Shown piece after piece: positions 8,630 through 43,154 of a DNA stretch of 64,000 nt. Every line of letters begins with the position of its first letter. Positions within the stretch are counted from its first letter, which is position 1. The position numbers and the translations under genes were made by a program. The notes under the pieces were generated by a model, which saw nothing but the letters and a program-made list of their open reading frames with translations, did not search any database and was not told the DNA's origin. Source of the DNA: Prunella strophiata. Taxonomy: Eukaryota > Chordata > Aves > Passeriformes > Prunellidae. The stretch is from assembly GCA_036583965.1 (NCBI GenBank), contig JAZBQD010000005.1:440718-504717 (forward strand), read 5' to 3'.

Positions 8630-11510
8630 ATTGGGGGTCCCGGGCTCTCTGTCCCGGGGGTCCCGGTGGTCCCGGGGGTCCCGGTGGTCCCGGGGGTCCC
8701 GGTGGTCCCGGGGGTCCCGGTGGTCCCGGGGGTCCCGGGCTCTCTGTCCCGGGGGTCCCGGGCTCTCTGTCCCGGGGGTCCCGGTGGTCCCGGTGGTCCC
8801 GGGGGTCCCGGGCTCTCTGTCCCGGGCTCTCTGTCCGGGGCTCTCTGTCCCGGTGGTCCCGGGGGTCCCGGTGGTCCCGGGGGTCCCGGTGGTCCCGGGG
8901 GTCCCGGGCTCTCTGTCCCGGGGGTCCCGGGCTCTCTGTCCCGGGGGTCCCGGGCTCTCTGTCCCGGGGGTCCCGGTGGTCCCGGGGGTCCCGGGCTCTC
9001 TGTCCCGGTGGTCCCGGGCTCTCTGTCCCGGGGGTCCCGGGCTCTCTGTCCCGGGGGTCCCGGTGGTCCCGGGGGTCCCGGGCTCTCTGTCCCGGGGGTC
9101 CCGGGCTCTCTGTCCGGGGCTCTCTGTCCCGGTGGTCCCGGGCTCTCTGTCCCGGGGGTCCCGGGCTCTCTGTCCCGGGGGTCCCGGTGGTCCCGGGGGT
9201 CCCGGTGGTCCCGGGGGTCCCGGGCTCTCTGTCCCGGTGGTCCCGGGGGTCCCGGTGGTCCCGGGGGTCCCGGGCTCTCTGTCCGGGGCTCTCTGTCCCG
9301 GGGGTCCCGGTGGTCCCGGGGGTCCCGGGCTCTCTGTCCCGGGGGTCCCGGGCTCTCTGTCCCGGGCTCTCTGTCCGGGGCTCTCTGTCCCGGGGGTCCC
9401 GGTGGTCCCGGGCTCTCTGTCCGGGGCTCTCTGTCCCGGGGGTCCCGGTGGTCCCGGGCTCTCTGTCCCGGTGGTCCCGGGGGTCCCGGTGGTCCCGGGG
9501 GTCCCGGTGGTCCCGGGGGTCCCGGGCTCTCTGTCCGGGGCTCTCTGTCCCGGGCTCTCTGTCCCGGGGGTCCCGGTGGTCCCGGGGGTCCCGGTGGTCC
9601 CGGGCTCTCTGTCCCGGGGGTCCCGGGCTCTCTGTCCCGGGGGTCCCGGTGGTCCCGGTGGTCCCGGGGGTCCCGGGCTCTCTGTCCCGGGCTCTCTGTC
9701 CGGGGCTCTCTGTCCCGGGGGTCCCGGGCTCTCTGTCCCGGGGGTCCCGGTGGTCCCGGTGGTCCCGGGGGTCCCGGGCTCTCTGTCCCGGGCTCTCTGT
9801 CCGGGGCTCTCTGTCCCGGTGGTCCCGGTGGTCCCGGGGGTCCCGGGCTCTCTGTCCGGGGCTCTCTGTCCCGGGCTCTCTGTCCGGGGCTCTCTGTCCC
9901 GGGCTCTCTGTCCGGGGCTCTCTGTCCCGGTGGTCCCGGGCTCTCTGTCCGGGGCTCTCTGTCCCGGTGGTCCCGGTGGTCCCGGGCTCTCTGTCCCGGG
10001 GGTCCCGGGCTCTCTGTCCGGGGCTCTCTGTCCCGGGCTCTCTGTCCGGGGCTCTCTGTCCCGGTGGTCCCGGGGGTCCCGGTGGTCCCGGGGGTCCCGG
10101 TGGTCCCGGTGGTCCCGGGCTCTCTGTCCCGGTGGTCCCGGGCTCTCTGTCCGGGGCTCTCTGTCCCGGTGGTCCCGGTGGTCCCGGGGGTCCCGGGCTC
10201 TCTGTCCCGGGCTCTCTGTCCGGGGCTCTCTGTCCCGGGCTCTCTGTCCGGGGCTCTCTGTCCCGGTGGTCCCGGGCTCTCTGTCCCGGGGGTCCCGGTG
10301 GTCCCGGTGGTCCCGGGCTCTCTGTCCCGGGGGTCCCGGGCTCTCTGTCCCGGGGGTCCCGGTGGTCCCGGGGGTCCCGGTGGTCCCGGGGGTCCCGGTG
10401 GTCCCGGGCTCTCTGTCCGGGGCTCTCTGTCCCGGTGGTCCCGGGCTCTCTGTCCCGGGCTCTCTGTCCCGGTGGTCCCGGGGGTCCCGGGGGTCCCGGT
10501 GGTCCCGGTGGTCCCGGGCTCTCTGTCCCGGGGGTCCCGGGCTCTCTGTCCCGGGGGTCCCGGTGGTCCCGGGGGTCCCGGTGGTCCCGGGGGTCCCGGT
10601 GGTCCCGGGCTCTCTGTCCGGGGCTCTCTGTCCCGGTGGTCCCGGGCTCTCTGTCCCGGGCTCTCTGTCCCGGTGGTCCCGGGGGTCCCGGTGGTCCCGG
10701 TGGTCCCGGTGGTCCCGGGCTCTCTGTCCCGGGGGTCCCGGGCTCTCTGTCCCGGTGGTCCCGGTGGTCCCGGGCTCTCTGTCCGGGGCTCTCTGTCCCG
10801 GGCTGTCTGTCCCGGGGGTCCCGGTGGTCCCGGTGGTCCCGGGCTCTCTGTCCGGGGCTCTCTGTCCCGGGCTCTCTGTCCCGGGGTCTCTGTCCCGTGG
10901 TCTCTGTCCCGGTGGTCCCGGGCTCTCTGTCCCGGGCTCTCTGTCCCGGTGGTCCCGGTGGTCCCGGGCTCTCTGTCCCGGTGGTCCCGGTGGTCCCGGG
11001 CTCTCTGTGCCGGTGGTCCCGGTGGTCCCGGGCTCTCGGTCCCGGTGGTCCCGGTGGTCCCGGGGGTCCCGAGCTCTCCGTCCCGGTGGTCCCGGTGGTC
11101 CCGGGCTCTCTGTCCCGGGGGTCCCGGGCTCTCTGTCCCGGGCTCTCTGTCCCGGGGGTCCCGGTGGTCCCGGGCTCTCTGTCCCGGGGGTCCCGGTGGT
11201 CCCGGTGGTCCCGGTGGTCCCGGGCTCTCTGTCCCGGTGGTCCCGGGGGTCCCGGGCTCTCTGTCCCGGGCTGTCTGTCCCGGTGGTCCCGGTGGTCCCG
11301 GGCTCTCTGTCCCGGGCTGTCTGTCCCGGTGGTCCCGGTGGTCCCGGGGGTCCCGGTGGTCCCGGTGGTCCCGGTGGTCCCGGTGGTCCCGGGCTCTCTG
11401 TCCGGGGCTCTCTGTCCCGGTGGTCCCGGGCTCTCTGTCCCGGGCTCTCTGTCCCGGGCTCTCTGTCCGGGGCTCTCTGTCCCGGGCTGTCTTCCCTTGG
11501 TCCCCCGGTT
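8630..11510. repeat. Compound 9/15-bp minisatellite GTCCCGGTG / GGGCTCTCTGTCCC
   Basis: 2.9 kb of GTCCCGGTG, GTCCCGGGG and GCTCTCTGTCCCGG units in irregular order. On the minus strand it can be read as collagen-like GPPGPPG or as [10 protein letters not shown], but it has no splice signals, start context or coding constraint. Confidence 0.97.
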
Positions 11511-11790
11511 GTTCCCGGGTCGCCGGCATGCCTCGCAGCGCCCCCCGGCGGCGGGCGGGCGGCGGCCTGCGGCACCGCGGCCTGCGCATAAATTATGTTC
11601 ATGACGCAGAAGCCCCGCCAGCCCGGCCGGAGCCGAGCCGCCCCTCCCGTACCCCCGCGGCACCGAGCCCCCCCCCCTTTGAGCCCCGCGCCTTCCCGCC
11701 GGCGGCCGGGCCCGCCCGGGCTCCCTGGGCCCTCGGGCCGCCGCCTCCCCCCGCCCCTTTTGTGTCGCGCCGCTGGTCGCGACCGCGGCG
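11511..11790. promoter_or_regulatory. CpG-rich segment with embedded AT-rich element
   Basis: Non-repetitive CpG-rich sequence. GCATAAATTATGTTCATGAC at 11586-11605 is a short AT-rich palindrome-like core of the kind seen in conserved elements. No coding exon is recognised. Confidence 0.35.
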
Positions 11791-11794
11791 AAAA

Positions 11795-11995
11795 AATAAC
11801 AAAATTAAAGAATTCATAAATAAAAAAATAAAAAAATAGATAAAAATGAAGAAAAAAAATAACAAACCAAAAAAAAATACAAAAAGAATAACCACCACAC
11901 CCACGACCTCCCAACAAACCACCAAAACAAAACCAATACATTGAAACCCTTCAAACAAAAAAACAAAACTCCACCCCCCACAAAACTTTGGCACG
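11795..11995. other. A-rich low-complexity tract
   Basis: Runs of A with interspersed C (AAAACCAAT, AACAAAACC). No A-tail, target site or element body that would identify a retrotransposon. Confidence 0.7.
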
Positions 11996-12109
11996 CGGTG
12001 AGAGCCGCGAGCGGCGGGGACCCCCCCCCGGGCCCCCCCGGGGTCCCCCCGGACCCCGACCCCCGGCTCGGTGAGTGCGGGGCCGGGGCGGGCGGGGGGG
12101 CGGCGGGCC

Positions 12110-12175
12110 CGGGCGCGGTGAATATGCAATGGCGTAATTCGCATAATTTATATATTTATGATAAAGAGCGGTGGG
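12110..12175. promoter_or_regulatory. Candidate conserved AT-rich element
   Basis: GTGAATATGCAATGGCG followed by TAATTCGCATAATTTATAT lies in otherwise G/C-only sequence; octamer-like and homeodomain-like cores. Inference only. Confidence 0.4.
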
Positions 12176-12239
12176 GGGGCCGGGAGGGGAGAAAACGGCG
12201 GAAAACGGGGGGGCAGCGGGGGGGGGCAGCGGGATTTGG

Positions 12240-13690
12240 GGGGGAAGGGGAGGTCGGGGGGGGTTTGGGGGGCAGAGGGCTCGGAGCGGGGCGGGGGGAA
12301 CCTGGGGAGAACTGGGAGGAACTGGGGAGAAACCGCGCGGGCAACTGGGGGCACAGGGGGCGATGGGGACTGGGGGATCGGGGGGGGGTGCCAGGGGGGG
12401 ACCCCGGCTTGGGGACATCCCTGGGGGGGCAGGGAAGGGGGGGTGTCCCGGGGGGGCAGGGGGATTTGGGGGTGCGGGAGAGGAGACCCAGGGGAGGGGG
12501 GTGAAGAACATTTTTGGGGTCCTGCAAAGAGACCCAGCGGGATTTTGGGGGGCAAAAGCGGGTCGGCGGGGGGGGGGGGGGGCAGAGGGGCTGGGGGGGT
12601 TGGGGAGAACTGGGGGGCATGAAGGTTCTGAGTGGGGGCAGGTGGGAGCTGAGGGTCCCACCTCGCACAAGCGGGGTCCCTGCGGGCACCCCGGAATTGG
12701 GGAGGGGTCCGTGAAGGGGGGGCTGGGGGAAAGGGAACGGGGGTGACCGCCCTGAGGGGGGCATGAGGAATTTGGGGGGGCGGGGGATGGATTTTGGGGT
12801 GTAGGAGAGGAGGAGCAGTGCCGAGGGGGGCAGGACATTGTTGGGGTCCTGCCGGGACCCCCGGCGGGGTCGAAGGGGGGGTTTGGGGGGGAAAGGACAG
12901 ATTTGGGGGGGGTCTGTGGGGCACAGTTGCTTGGAGGGGGCGCTGGGTTTTGTGGGGGGGACAGAAATGGGGGGTGAGGGGTGGCAGGGTCCCCTGAACA
13001 CCCCTCAGTTTTGGGGTCCAGGAAGGGGGAGGAGGGGCTGAAGAGCCCCGGGGCAGGGAAGGGGGGATCGGGGGTGGGGGGCAGGAGGAATTGGGGGTGC
13101 AGGCGGTGGGCTCAGGGTGCAGGAGAGGAGACACAAGGCAGGGGGGGTGGGGACAGTTTTGGGGTCCTGCCCGGGCAGGGGCCACCGGGATTTGGGGGGC
13201 AAAGGCAGCGTGGGGGAGGGCAGGGGGGTGAGAGAGGCTTGGGGGGGTCTGGGGGGAATGGGGGGGACACGAAGGCTCTGAGTGTGGGCAGAGGGGTTGG
13301 TGAGGATTTAGGGGGGTCTTTGGGCAAGTGAGGACCCCTGGGTCACCCCAGAATTGGGGGGGTCAGGGAAATCGGAGGAGGGGGCTGGAGAGCCCCAGGG
13401 CAGGGAAAGGGGGGGGTGACTGCGTGGGTGGGGGCAACAGGAGGAATTGGGGATGAGTTTTGGGGTGCAGGAGAAGAGAAAACGGGGCAGAGGGGGGCAG
13501 GGCATTATTGGGGTCCTGGTGGGACCCCCAGAGGGGAGGCAGTGGGATTTGGGGGGGAAAGGCAAGGCAGGGGAATTGCAGGGGGGGACCGAGGGGCAAA
13601 GGAAGGTGAGGGGGGGGGTCAAAGGACATTTTGGGGTGCTGCAGAACGGTGGGGGGGGGAGGGACTGTGAGGGTTTGGGGGGACTGAGCA
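12240..13690. repeat. Long-period (about 0.32-0.35 kb) G-rich tandem repeat
   Basis: The block beginning TTTTGGGGTCCTGC recurs at about 12511, 12837, 13153 and 13508, with a partial copy at 13628. Each is followed by a GGATTTGGGGGG-like segment and preceded by GGAGAGGAG. Four to five diverged copies. Confidence 0.8.
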
Positions 13691-13967
13691 CCCCATGGAG
13701 GGGGGCATTGCCCCCACAGCCACCCCGACCCCCTCTTTTGGCTGTTTTGGGGTGGGGGGACCTTCCCTGGGAGCTGCACAGGGATGGGGGCCACGGGGGT
13801 CCTCACTTTGGGGGGAGGAAGGGGGTGGGGCTGTGTTGTCCCATGTCCCCCCCCCCAGACCTGTCCTCAGCCCCTCCATCCCTGGCCATCCCAGGGTGAC
13901 TTGTTCTGCAGCCCCTGCACCCCACATGAGCCCCCCAAAGGAACAGTGGGGGCACAGCACTGCCCCC

Positions 13968-15005
13968 CATCCCATCCCATCCCATCCCATCCCATCCCAT
14001 CCCATCCCATCCCATCCCATCCCATCCCATCCCATCCCATCCCATCCCATCCCATCCCATCCATCCCATTGATCCCTTCCCATTGATCCTGTTGATCCCA
14101 TCCCATCCCATTCATCCCATCCCATTCATCCCATCCCATTCATCCATTGATCCCATCCCATTCATCCCATCGATCTCATTGATCCCATTCCATTGATCCC
14201 ATTGATCTCATCCCATCCCATTGATCCCAATGATCCCATCCCACTGATAGAATTCCATTGATCCCATTGATCCTATTGATCCCATTGATCTCACTGATCC
14301 CATTGATTCCATCCCATTGATCCCATTGAAATCATCCCATTGATCCCATTGAAAGCATCCCATTGATCCCATCCCATTGATCCCATTGATCCTGTTGATC
14401 CCATTGATCCCATTCCATCCCATTGATCCTGTTGATCCCATTGATCCCATTCCATCCCATTGGTGCCATTGATCCTGCTGATCCCATTGATGCCATCCCA
14501 TTGATCCCGTTGATCCTGTTGATCCCATTGATCCTGCTGATCCCATTGATCCCATTGATCCCATTGATTCCATCCCATTGATCCCATCCCATCCCATTGA
14601 TGCCATCCCATTTATCCTGTTGATCCTGTTGATCTCATTGATAGCATCCCATTGATCCCATTGATCCCATTGATGCCATCCCATTGATCCCACTGATGCC
14701 ATCGCACTGATCCCATTGATCCCATTGATCCTATTGATCTCATTGATCCCATCCCATCCCACTGATCCCATTGATCCCATTGATCCCATCCTATCCCACT
14801 GATCCCATTGATCCCATTGATCCCACTGATGCCATCCCACTGATCCCACTGATCCCATTGATCCTATTGATCTCATTGATCCCATCCCATCCCACTGATC
14901 CCATTGATCCCATTGATCCTATTGATCTCATTGATCCCATCCCACTGATCCCACTGATCCCATTGATCCCATCCCACTGATCCCACTGATCCCATTGATC
15001 CCACC
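13968..15005. repeat. (CCCAT)n grading into CCCATTGATC repeat
   Basis: A pure CCCAT pentamer run at about 13968-14062, then about 0.9 kb of CATTGATCC pentamer/decamer variants. Confidence 0.96.
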
Positions 15006-15405
15006 CCACCCCATGGGTTGCAGCTCCAGGGGGCTCCCGTGCCCCCAGCCCCCCGTGCTGCCCCTCCAGGCTGTCCTGTGCCCTCGGGGGCACCTCAGGA
15101 CATGGCATTGATCTCCTGGTTCTATTCTGGGGGACCAAGCTCTGCCTGGCCTTGGCAGCAGATTGCAATCCCAGGAATAAAAATTCCTGGGAAGTCACTG
15201 CAGGCTGCCCCCAGTGCCAGGGTTCCCTGAAATGCTGGGGCTTTGATTTGGGGTCAGGATTCTGCCCCCAACCAACCCCCCCTGAACATGGGAAGGAAAT
15301 CAGGGATTGAGGAATTCCACCTTGGCCATGGGACCCAGAGCTTGTGCTGCTCCCTGCACCTTATTGGGGAAAATGTGGCAAAACCTGGCAAAGTTGTTCC
15401 TTTTT
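15006..15405. other. Unique sequence left of the gap, no gene seen
   Basis: Ordinary mixed sequence with no exon, splice-flanked frame or repeat that I recognise. Confidence 0.6.
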
Positions 15406-15905
15406 NNNNNNNNNNNNNNNNNNNNNNNNNNNNNNNNNNNNNNNNNNNNNNNNNNNNNNNNNNNNNNNNNNNNNNNNNNNNNNNNNNNNNNNNNNNNNNN
15501 NNNNNNNNNNNNNNNNNNNNNNNNNNNNNNNNNNNNNNNNNNNNNNNNNNNNNNNNNNNNNNNNNNNNNNNNNNNNNNNNNNNNNNNNNNNNNNNNNNNN
15601 NNNNNNNNNNNNNNNNNNNNNNNNNNNNNNNNNNNNNNNNNNNNNNNNNNNNNNNNNNNNNNNNNNNNNNNNNNNNNNNNNNNNNNNNNNNNNNNNNNNN
15701 NNNNNNNNNNNNNNNNNNNNNNNNNNNNNNNNNNNNNNNNNNNNNNNNNNNNNNNNNNNNNNNNNNNNNNNNNNNNNNNNNNNNNNNNNNNNNNNNNNNN
15801 NNNNNNNNNNNNNNNNNNNNNNNNNNNNNNNNNNNNNNNNNNNNNNNNNNNNNNNNNNNNNNNNNNNNNNNNNNNNNNNNNNNNNNNNNNNNNNNNNNNN
15901 NNNNN
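15406..15905. other. Assembly gap, 500 N
   Basis: Exactly 500 unknown bases, a conventional placeholder length, so true distance and joining order are not established here. Confidence 1.
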
Positions 15906-16204
15906 TGCTGTTCTGTTTAAATTCTTTCCCCCACTGATCTCTGCTGCCTTTCCTGCCCCCAGCTGGGTCAGGTTTGGAGTCTGGGGGCACCAAACTGAGG
16001 CCAAATCCTGGAGTCATTGACCAATAAAAGGGGAATTAAAGGATCAAAACCCCTCTGTGTCCCCACCCTCACCTGTTCCAGGTGAAATCCCAGGTACAAA
16101 CTGCAAATGAGGGCACTCCCCCTCCTCCAGGTGTGCCCACCTGGGCACAACTGAGCCAGGACCAACCCTGGGGTGCTCCAGCTCTGACACCCCTGGGGCA
16201 TGGG

Positions 16205-16700
16205 GGATGAATTTGAGATTTAGGATAATTTGTGGATGATTTGGGATAATTTGTGGATGAATTTGAGGTGATTTGGGGTAATCTGTGGATTAATTTGAGG
16301 TGATTTGGGGGTTGTGGACGGTTTTAGGGTGATTTAGGATAATTTGTGGATGAATTTGAGGTGATTTGGGGTAATCTGTGGATTATTTTGAGGTGATTTG
16401 GGGTAATCTGTGGATGAATTTAAGGTGATTTGGGGGGGTTTGTGGATGGTTTTAAGGTGATTTGGGATAATTTGTGGATGATTTTGAGGTAATTTTGGGT
16501 GGTGAGGGGGTAATTTAGGGGGAAGATTCAGGGATATTTCAAGGTGATTTTGGGGCATCCTGAGGTGATCTGGCAGATTTTTGGAGGTGATTTTGGGGTA
16601 GTTTGGGGGTGATTTTGGGGATTATTTGGGGGTGGCTTTGAGTGATTTTTATATGGTCTTGGGGATGGTTTGGGGGTGATTTTGGAGGTGCTACTCAGTC
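16205..16700. repeat. Degenerate TGATTTGGGGTAATCTGTGG minisatellite
   Basis: About 15 diverged 25-45 bp units of the GATTTGGG/AATTTGTGGATGA type, downstream of TFCP2. Confidence 0.85.
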
Positions 16701-16789
16701 CTGGGGAAGTTCTGGGGTGGTGCTGACCCCCTGCACTGTCACAACTGTCACCTGAGCCAGGACCTGCCACACCTGGATCCCACCCTGGC

Positions 16790-16819
16790 TTTATTTAAAT
16801 CAAATCCTTGGTTTTTATT
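16790..16819 (-). terminator. TFCP2 polyadenylation signals
   Basis: Two AATAAA hexamers on the minus strand (16790-16795 and 16814-16819), about 0.6 kb downstream of the TFCP2 stop codon, so a 3' UTR of roughly 0.6 kb is likely. Confidence 0.6.
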
Positions 16820-17385
16820 GTCTTTTCTCCTGTTTTTTGGTTTTTTTTTTCCTGAAACACCTGATGGGCTGAGGAGATGGGATGCTCAGGCTGGAGCATC
16901 CAAGCCTGAGGGATCTGGGGATCCTGGGCAGATCCCTCACCTGGCACCACTCCAACCACTTCACATATTCAGCAGAAACAGCCAAATCTTTGCTTTTCTC
17001 CCCAAAACAGCAGCAATGTCCCCTCCCCTCCCCCCCCACGCCGAGTTATTCCTTTATCTTCCAATTTTCCATAATTAAATCTGGAATTCTTGATGACCTC
17101 ATGAGATCACATCACACCTGCAGGCAGCACCTGTCCCAGGTGGGTGCCCACCTGGTGCCCCAGAGCTCCAGAATGGAGCATCCTGTCCATGCCAGGGGTC
17201 ACCTGTGGGAAGGGCTGCCAGGTGCCCACACCTGGGGGCTCTCCAGGTGTTCCCTGCCAGGGGGGGTGGCCAGGTACCAACACCTGGGGGTTGCCAGGTC
17301 TCTGCTTGTGTCCTGGTGCTGGGAGTGGAGGGTGTCCAGGTGTGCTGAGGCTGCAGGTGCTGCTCACCTGTCCCTCAGCTGGGCT

Positions 17386-40668
<23,283 letters not shown>

Positions 40669-40699
40669 GGCCCCGAGGCACCCCAAAAACGGCTGCTGG

Positions 40700-41230
40700 G
40701 CACCCCCAAAAACGGGGGGTCCTCTGGGTCACCCCACAGAAAAGGAGGTTGGCGGGGTCACTCCAAAAATGGGGGTCCTCAGGGTCACCCCCTGGAAAAC
40801 GGGGGTGGCACGGTCACTCCAAAAATGGGGGGTCCTCTGGGTCACCCCACGGAAAAGGAGGTTGGTGTGGTTGCTCCAAAAATGGGGGGTCTTTGGACAC
40901 CCCAAAAATGGGGGGGGGGTTGGGACACCCCAAAAATGGGGGGGTCAAGGGGTACTCAAAAATGGGGGTGTCTTGGGGACACGGCAAAAGCGGGGGTTTG
41001 CGGCACGCCCAAACACGGGGCTCCTTGGGGTCACCCCAAAAAGGGGCTGGCAGGGGTCCCCCCAAAACCAGGGGGGTTTGGGGGCACCTCAAGTGTGAGG
41101 GGGCCTTGGGGTCACCCCCAAACCGATGGGCCTCAGGGTCACCCCAAAACGGGGTCTTCAGTGTCACCCCAAAAATGGGGTTCCTCAGAGTCACCCCCAA
41201 CCCAGGGGCTCCTCGGGGCCACCCCAACAC
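40700..41230. repeat. About 45-50 bp minisatellite GGGTCACCCCAAAAATGGGG
   Basis: About 12 diverged copies upstream of the TFCP2 start codon, in the 5' UTR or a 5' UTR intron. Confidence 0.88.
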
Positions 41231-41429
41231 CTCCCCCTGATTTCTGGGGGTACCAAAGCCCCCCAAACCTCTTGGGGACCCCCTCTCCTGCAGTGATTAA
41301 TTTGGGGACACCCCAAAACCCACTACCACAGGCGAATGAACCCCAAAATCCAGTGACACCCCCACCCTTGGAGCACCTCAAAGGGAACACCTCGGGGGGA
41401 CCCCCAAACCCCAAAACCCCTGAGAGGTG

Positions 41430-41935
41430 GCACTGCCGGGGGGACCCGAGTTCTACAGACCAACCCCAAGGGCTGCAACCAAGGGGACCCCAAAATCCTA
41501 CACTGCTCTCCAGGGGCTGGACCCGCAGGGACCCCAAAATCCTGCACTCCCCTCTAAGAGATGCACCCAAGGGAACCCCCCCAAAATCCTGCACTCCCCT
41601 CCAAGGGCTGCACCCAAGGGGACCCCAAAATCCTGCACCGCCCTGGCCTCTGCCTCGGGCAGAGACCCCTCGGTCCGGGCTGGGACCCCCCACTTAATTC
41701 GGGCTGCGACCCCCCAGTCCAGGCCGGGACCCCCTGATTCGAACTGGGACCCCCTGATCCAAGCCGGGACCCCCCAACCCGGGATGGGACCCCCCAATCC
41801 GGGCCGAGACCCCCCAGTCCGGGCCGGAACCCCCTGATCCAACCCAGGACCCCCAGTCCAGTCCGGAACCCCCCCCAGTCCAGGCCGGGACCCCCAGGCC
41901 GGGCCCGCCCCCCCCCGCTCCGGGCCGGGACCCCC
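41430..41935. repeat. Two short GC-rich minisatellites
   Basis: 41430-41650 holds about five CAAGGGGACCCCAAAATCCT units. 41690-41935 holds about 13 units of 18-19 bp, CCCCCAGTCCGGGCCGGGAC. Confidence 0.88.
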
Positions 41936-41939
41936 GAAC

Positions 41940-42120
41940 GCGCCGCTCCGCCAAGATGGAGGCGGCGGCCCCGCCCCCGCCGCTGGGCGGGCGGCCCCCG
42001 CCCCTCCGCCCCGCTCAGCCAATGGGACCGCGCCTTTCTGCGTGACGGGCGGCCACAGTAACCAATAGAGAGCTGCGCGCCGGGCAGGCCGCTCGGGGAT
42101 TGGGTCGGGGGGCGCGGCCG
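41940..42120 (-). promoter_or_regulatory. TFCP2 promoter with three CCAAT boxes
   Basis: CpG island core with CCAAT at 42019-42023 and 42062-42066 and inverted ATTGG at 42099-42103, a CRE half-site GCGTGACG near 42040, and a YY1-like CAAGATGG at about 41952-41959. TATA-less. Assigned to TFCP2 by position. The spacing suggests NF-Y binding (inference). Confidence 0.6.
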
Positions 42121-42121
42121 C

Positions 42122-42190
42122 GGCGGCGTGCGGCGCTGGGCTGTGTGCGGCGCCTCCCGCGGGGCCGCGGGTTCGAATCCCGCTGCCGCC
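42122..42190 (+). ncRNA. tRNA-like sequence with perfect T-arm and B box
   Basis: GGCGGCG at 42122-42128 can pair over seven positions with TGCCGCC at 42184-42190 (one G-T pair). Between them lies a T-arm GCGGG/TTCGAAT/CCCGC at 42167-42183, holding the Pol III B box GGTTCGAATCC. I cannot fold a normal D arm or anticodon arm in the remaining 36 nt, so this is a tRNA-derived relic or a coincidence in GC-rich DNA, not a confirmed tRNA. Confidence 0.35.
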
Positions 42191-42290
42191 TCTGCGCCGG
42201 CCGCAGGCGGGGGGGCGAGGAGGAGGAGGGACCCCCCGCCCCTCCAAATCCTGAAAAAAGGGGAAAGGAAAAGAAAAAAGAAAAATACTG

Positions 42291-42296
42291 TTTATT
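42291..42296 (-). terminator. POU6F1 polyadenylation signal
   Basis: AATAAA on the minus strand about 1.85 kb downstream of the POU6F1 stop codon and about 190 bp from the nearest CCAAT box of TFCP2, so the two genes sit almost back to back in tandem. Confidence 0.6.
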
Positions 42297-43154
42297 TCAC
42301 ACCACTACATCAAGTGCATCAGTCTGCCGCGGCACCAGCGGGCGCCCCCGTGTTCCCCCCCCCAGACCTCCCCTCCCATCGCTCCCCGGCGGGGCCGGAG
42401 CCCCCCGGGCTCAGGGCAGGGGGAGGTGGGGAAGGGGTGCTGCCTCTGTTTTGGGGTTCACGCCCCCCAAACCCGGGGGTGATGTCCCCAAAATCCACCC
42501 ACGGGACGTCCCCAAGTTGGGGGATCACCCCCAGAAGCCCCTCACGAGGTGGGGGACCCGCAACGTGGGGGTGACATAAATTTGGGGTCACCCCTGGTGA
42601 GTCGTAACATCGCCTCAGTAACACAGGAAAAAGGGCAGAACCCGGAGAAATGGAAATCGCTGATTTTGGGTGGGTGGGTGACACTCGGGGGGGGGGGGGC
42701 AGGGGTCTGTCACCAGGTGTGTCACAGGTGGGGGAGGTGTGACATCAACACGCTCGGGCCGTGTGTGAGAGGAGGGAGCGGGGGGCACACACAGGCACCG
42801 GTGGGCACAGGTGGGCACAGGTACAGGCACGGGGGCAGAGGGACACAATCCGTGGCCAGAGGGACAAAACCAGTGGCCAAAGTGCTGATGGCTGTGGGAC
42901 AAGGGGCTGTGACTGGGGGGACACACAGAGGGGATTCCCAGTGCTCCCAGTTCAGGGCGCTGAGGGCACAGTGGGGTGGGCACAGGTACGGGCACAGGGC
43001 TGCAAGGACAAAGGGGTGGCCAAAGGGACAAAACCAGTGGCCAAAGGGACAAAACCAGTGGCCGAAGTGCTGATGGCAGGCGGTCGGGGGGGACTGTGAC
43101 TGGGAACTGGGATGTTCCCAGTGCTCCCAGTTCAGAACGTGGGGAAGATGTTGA

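Noticed and set aside
8493..11941. Open frames of about 1000 codons with collagen-like GPPGPPG
   Set aside because: Translation of a 9/15-bp GC array, open on both strands, with no splice structure, signal peptide or conserved flanks.
15406..15905. Open frames across the N gap
   Set aside because: They consist of unknown bases.
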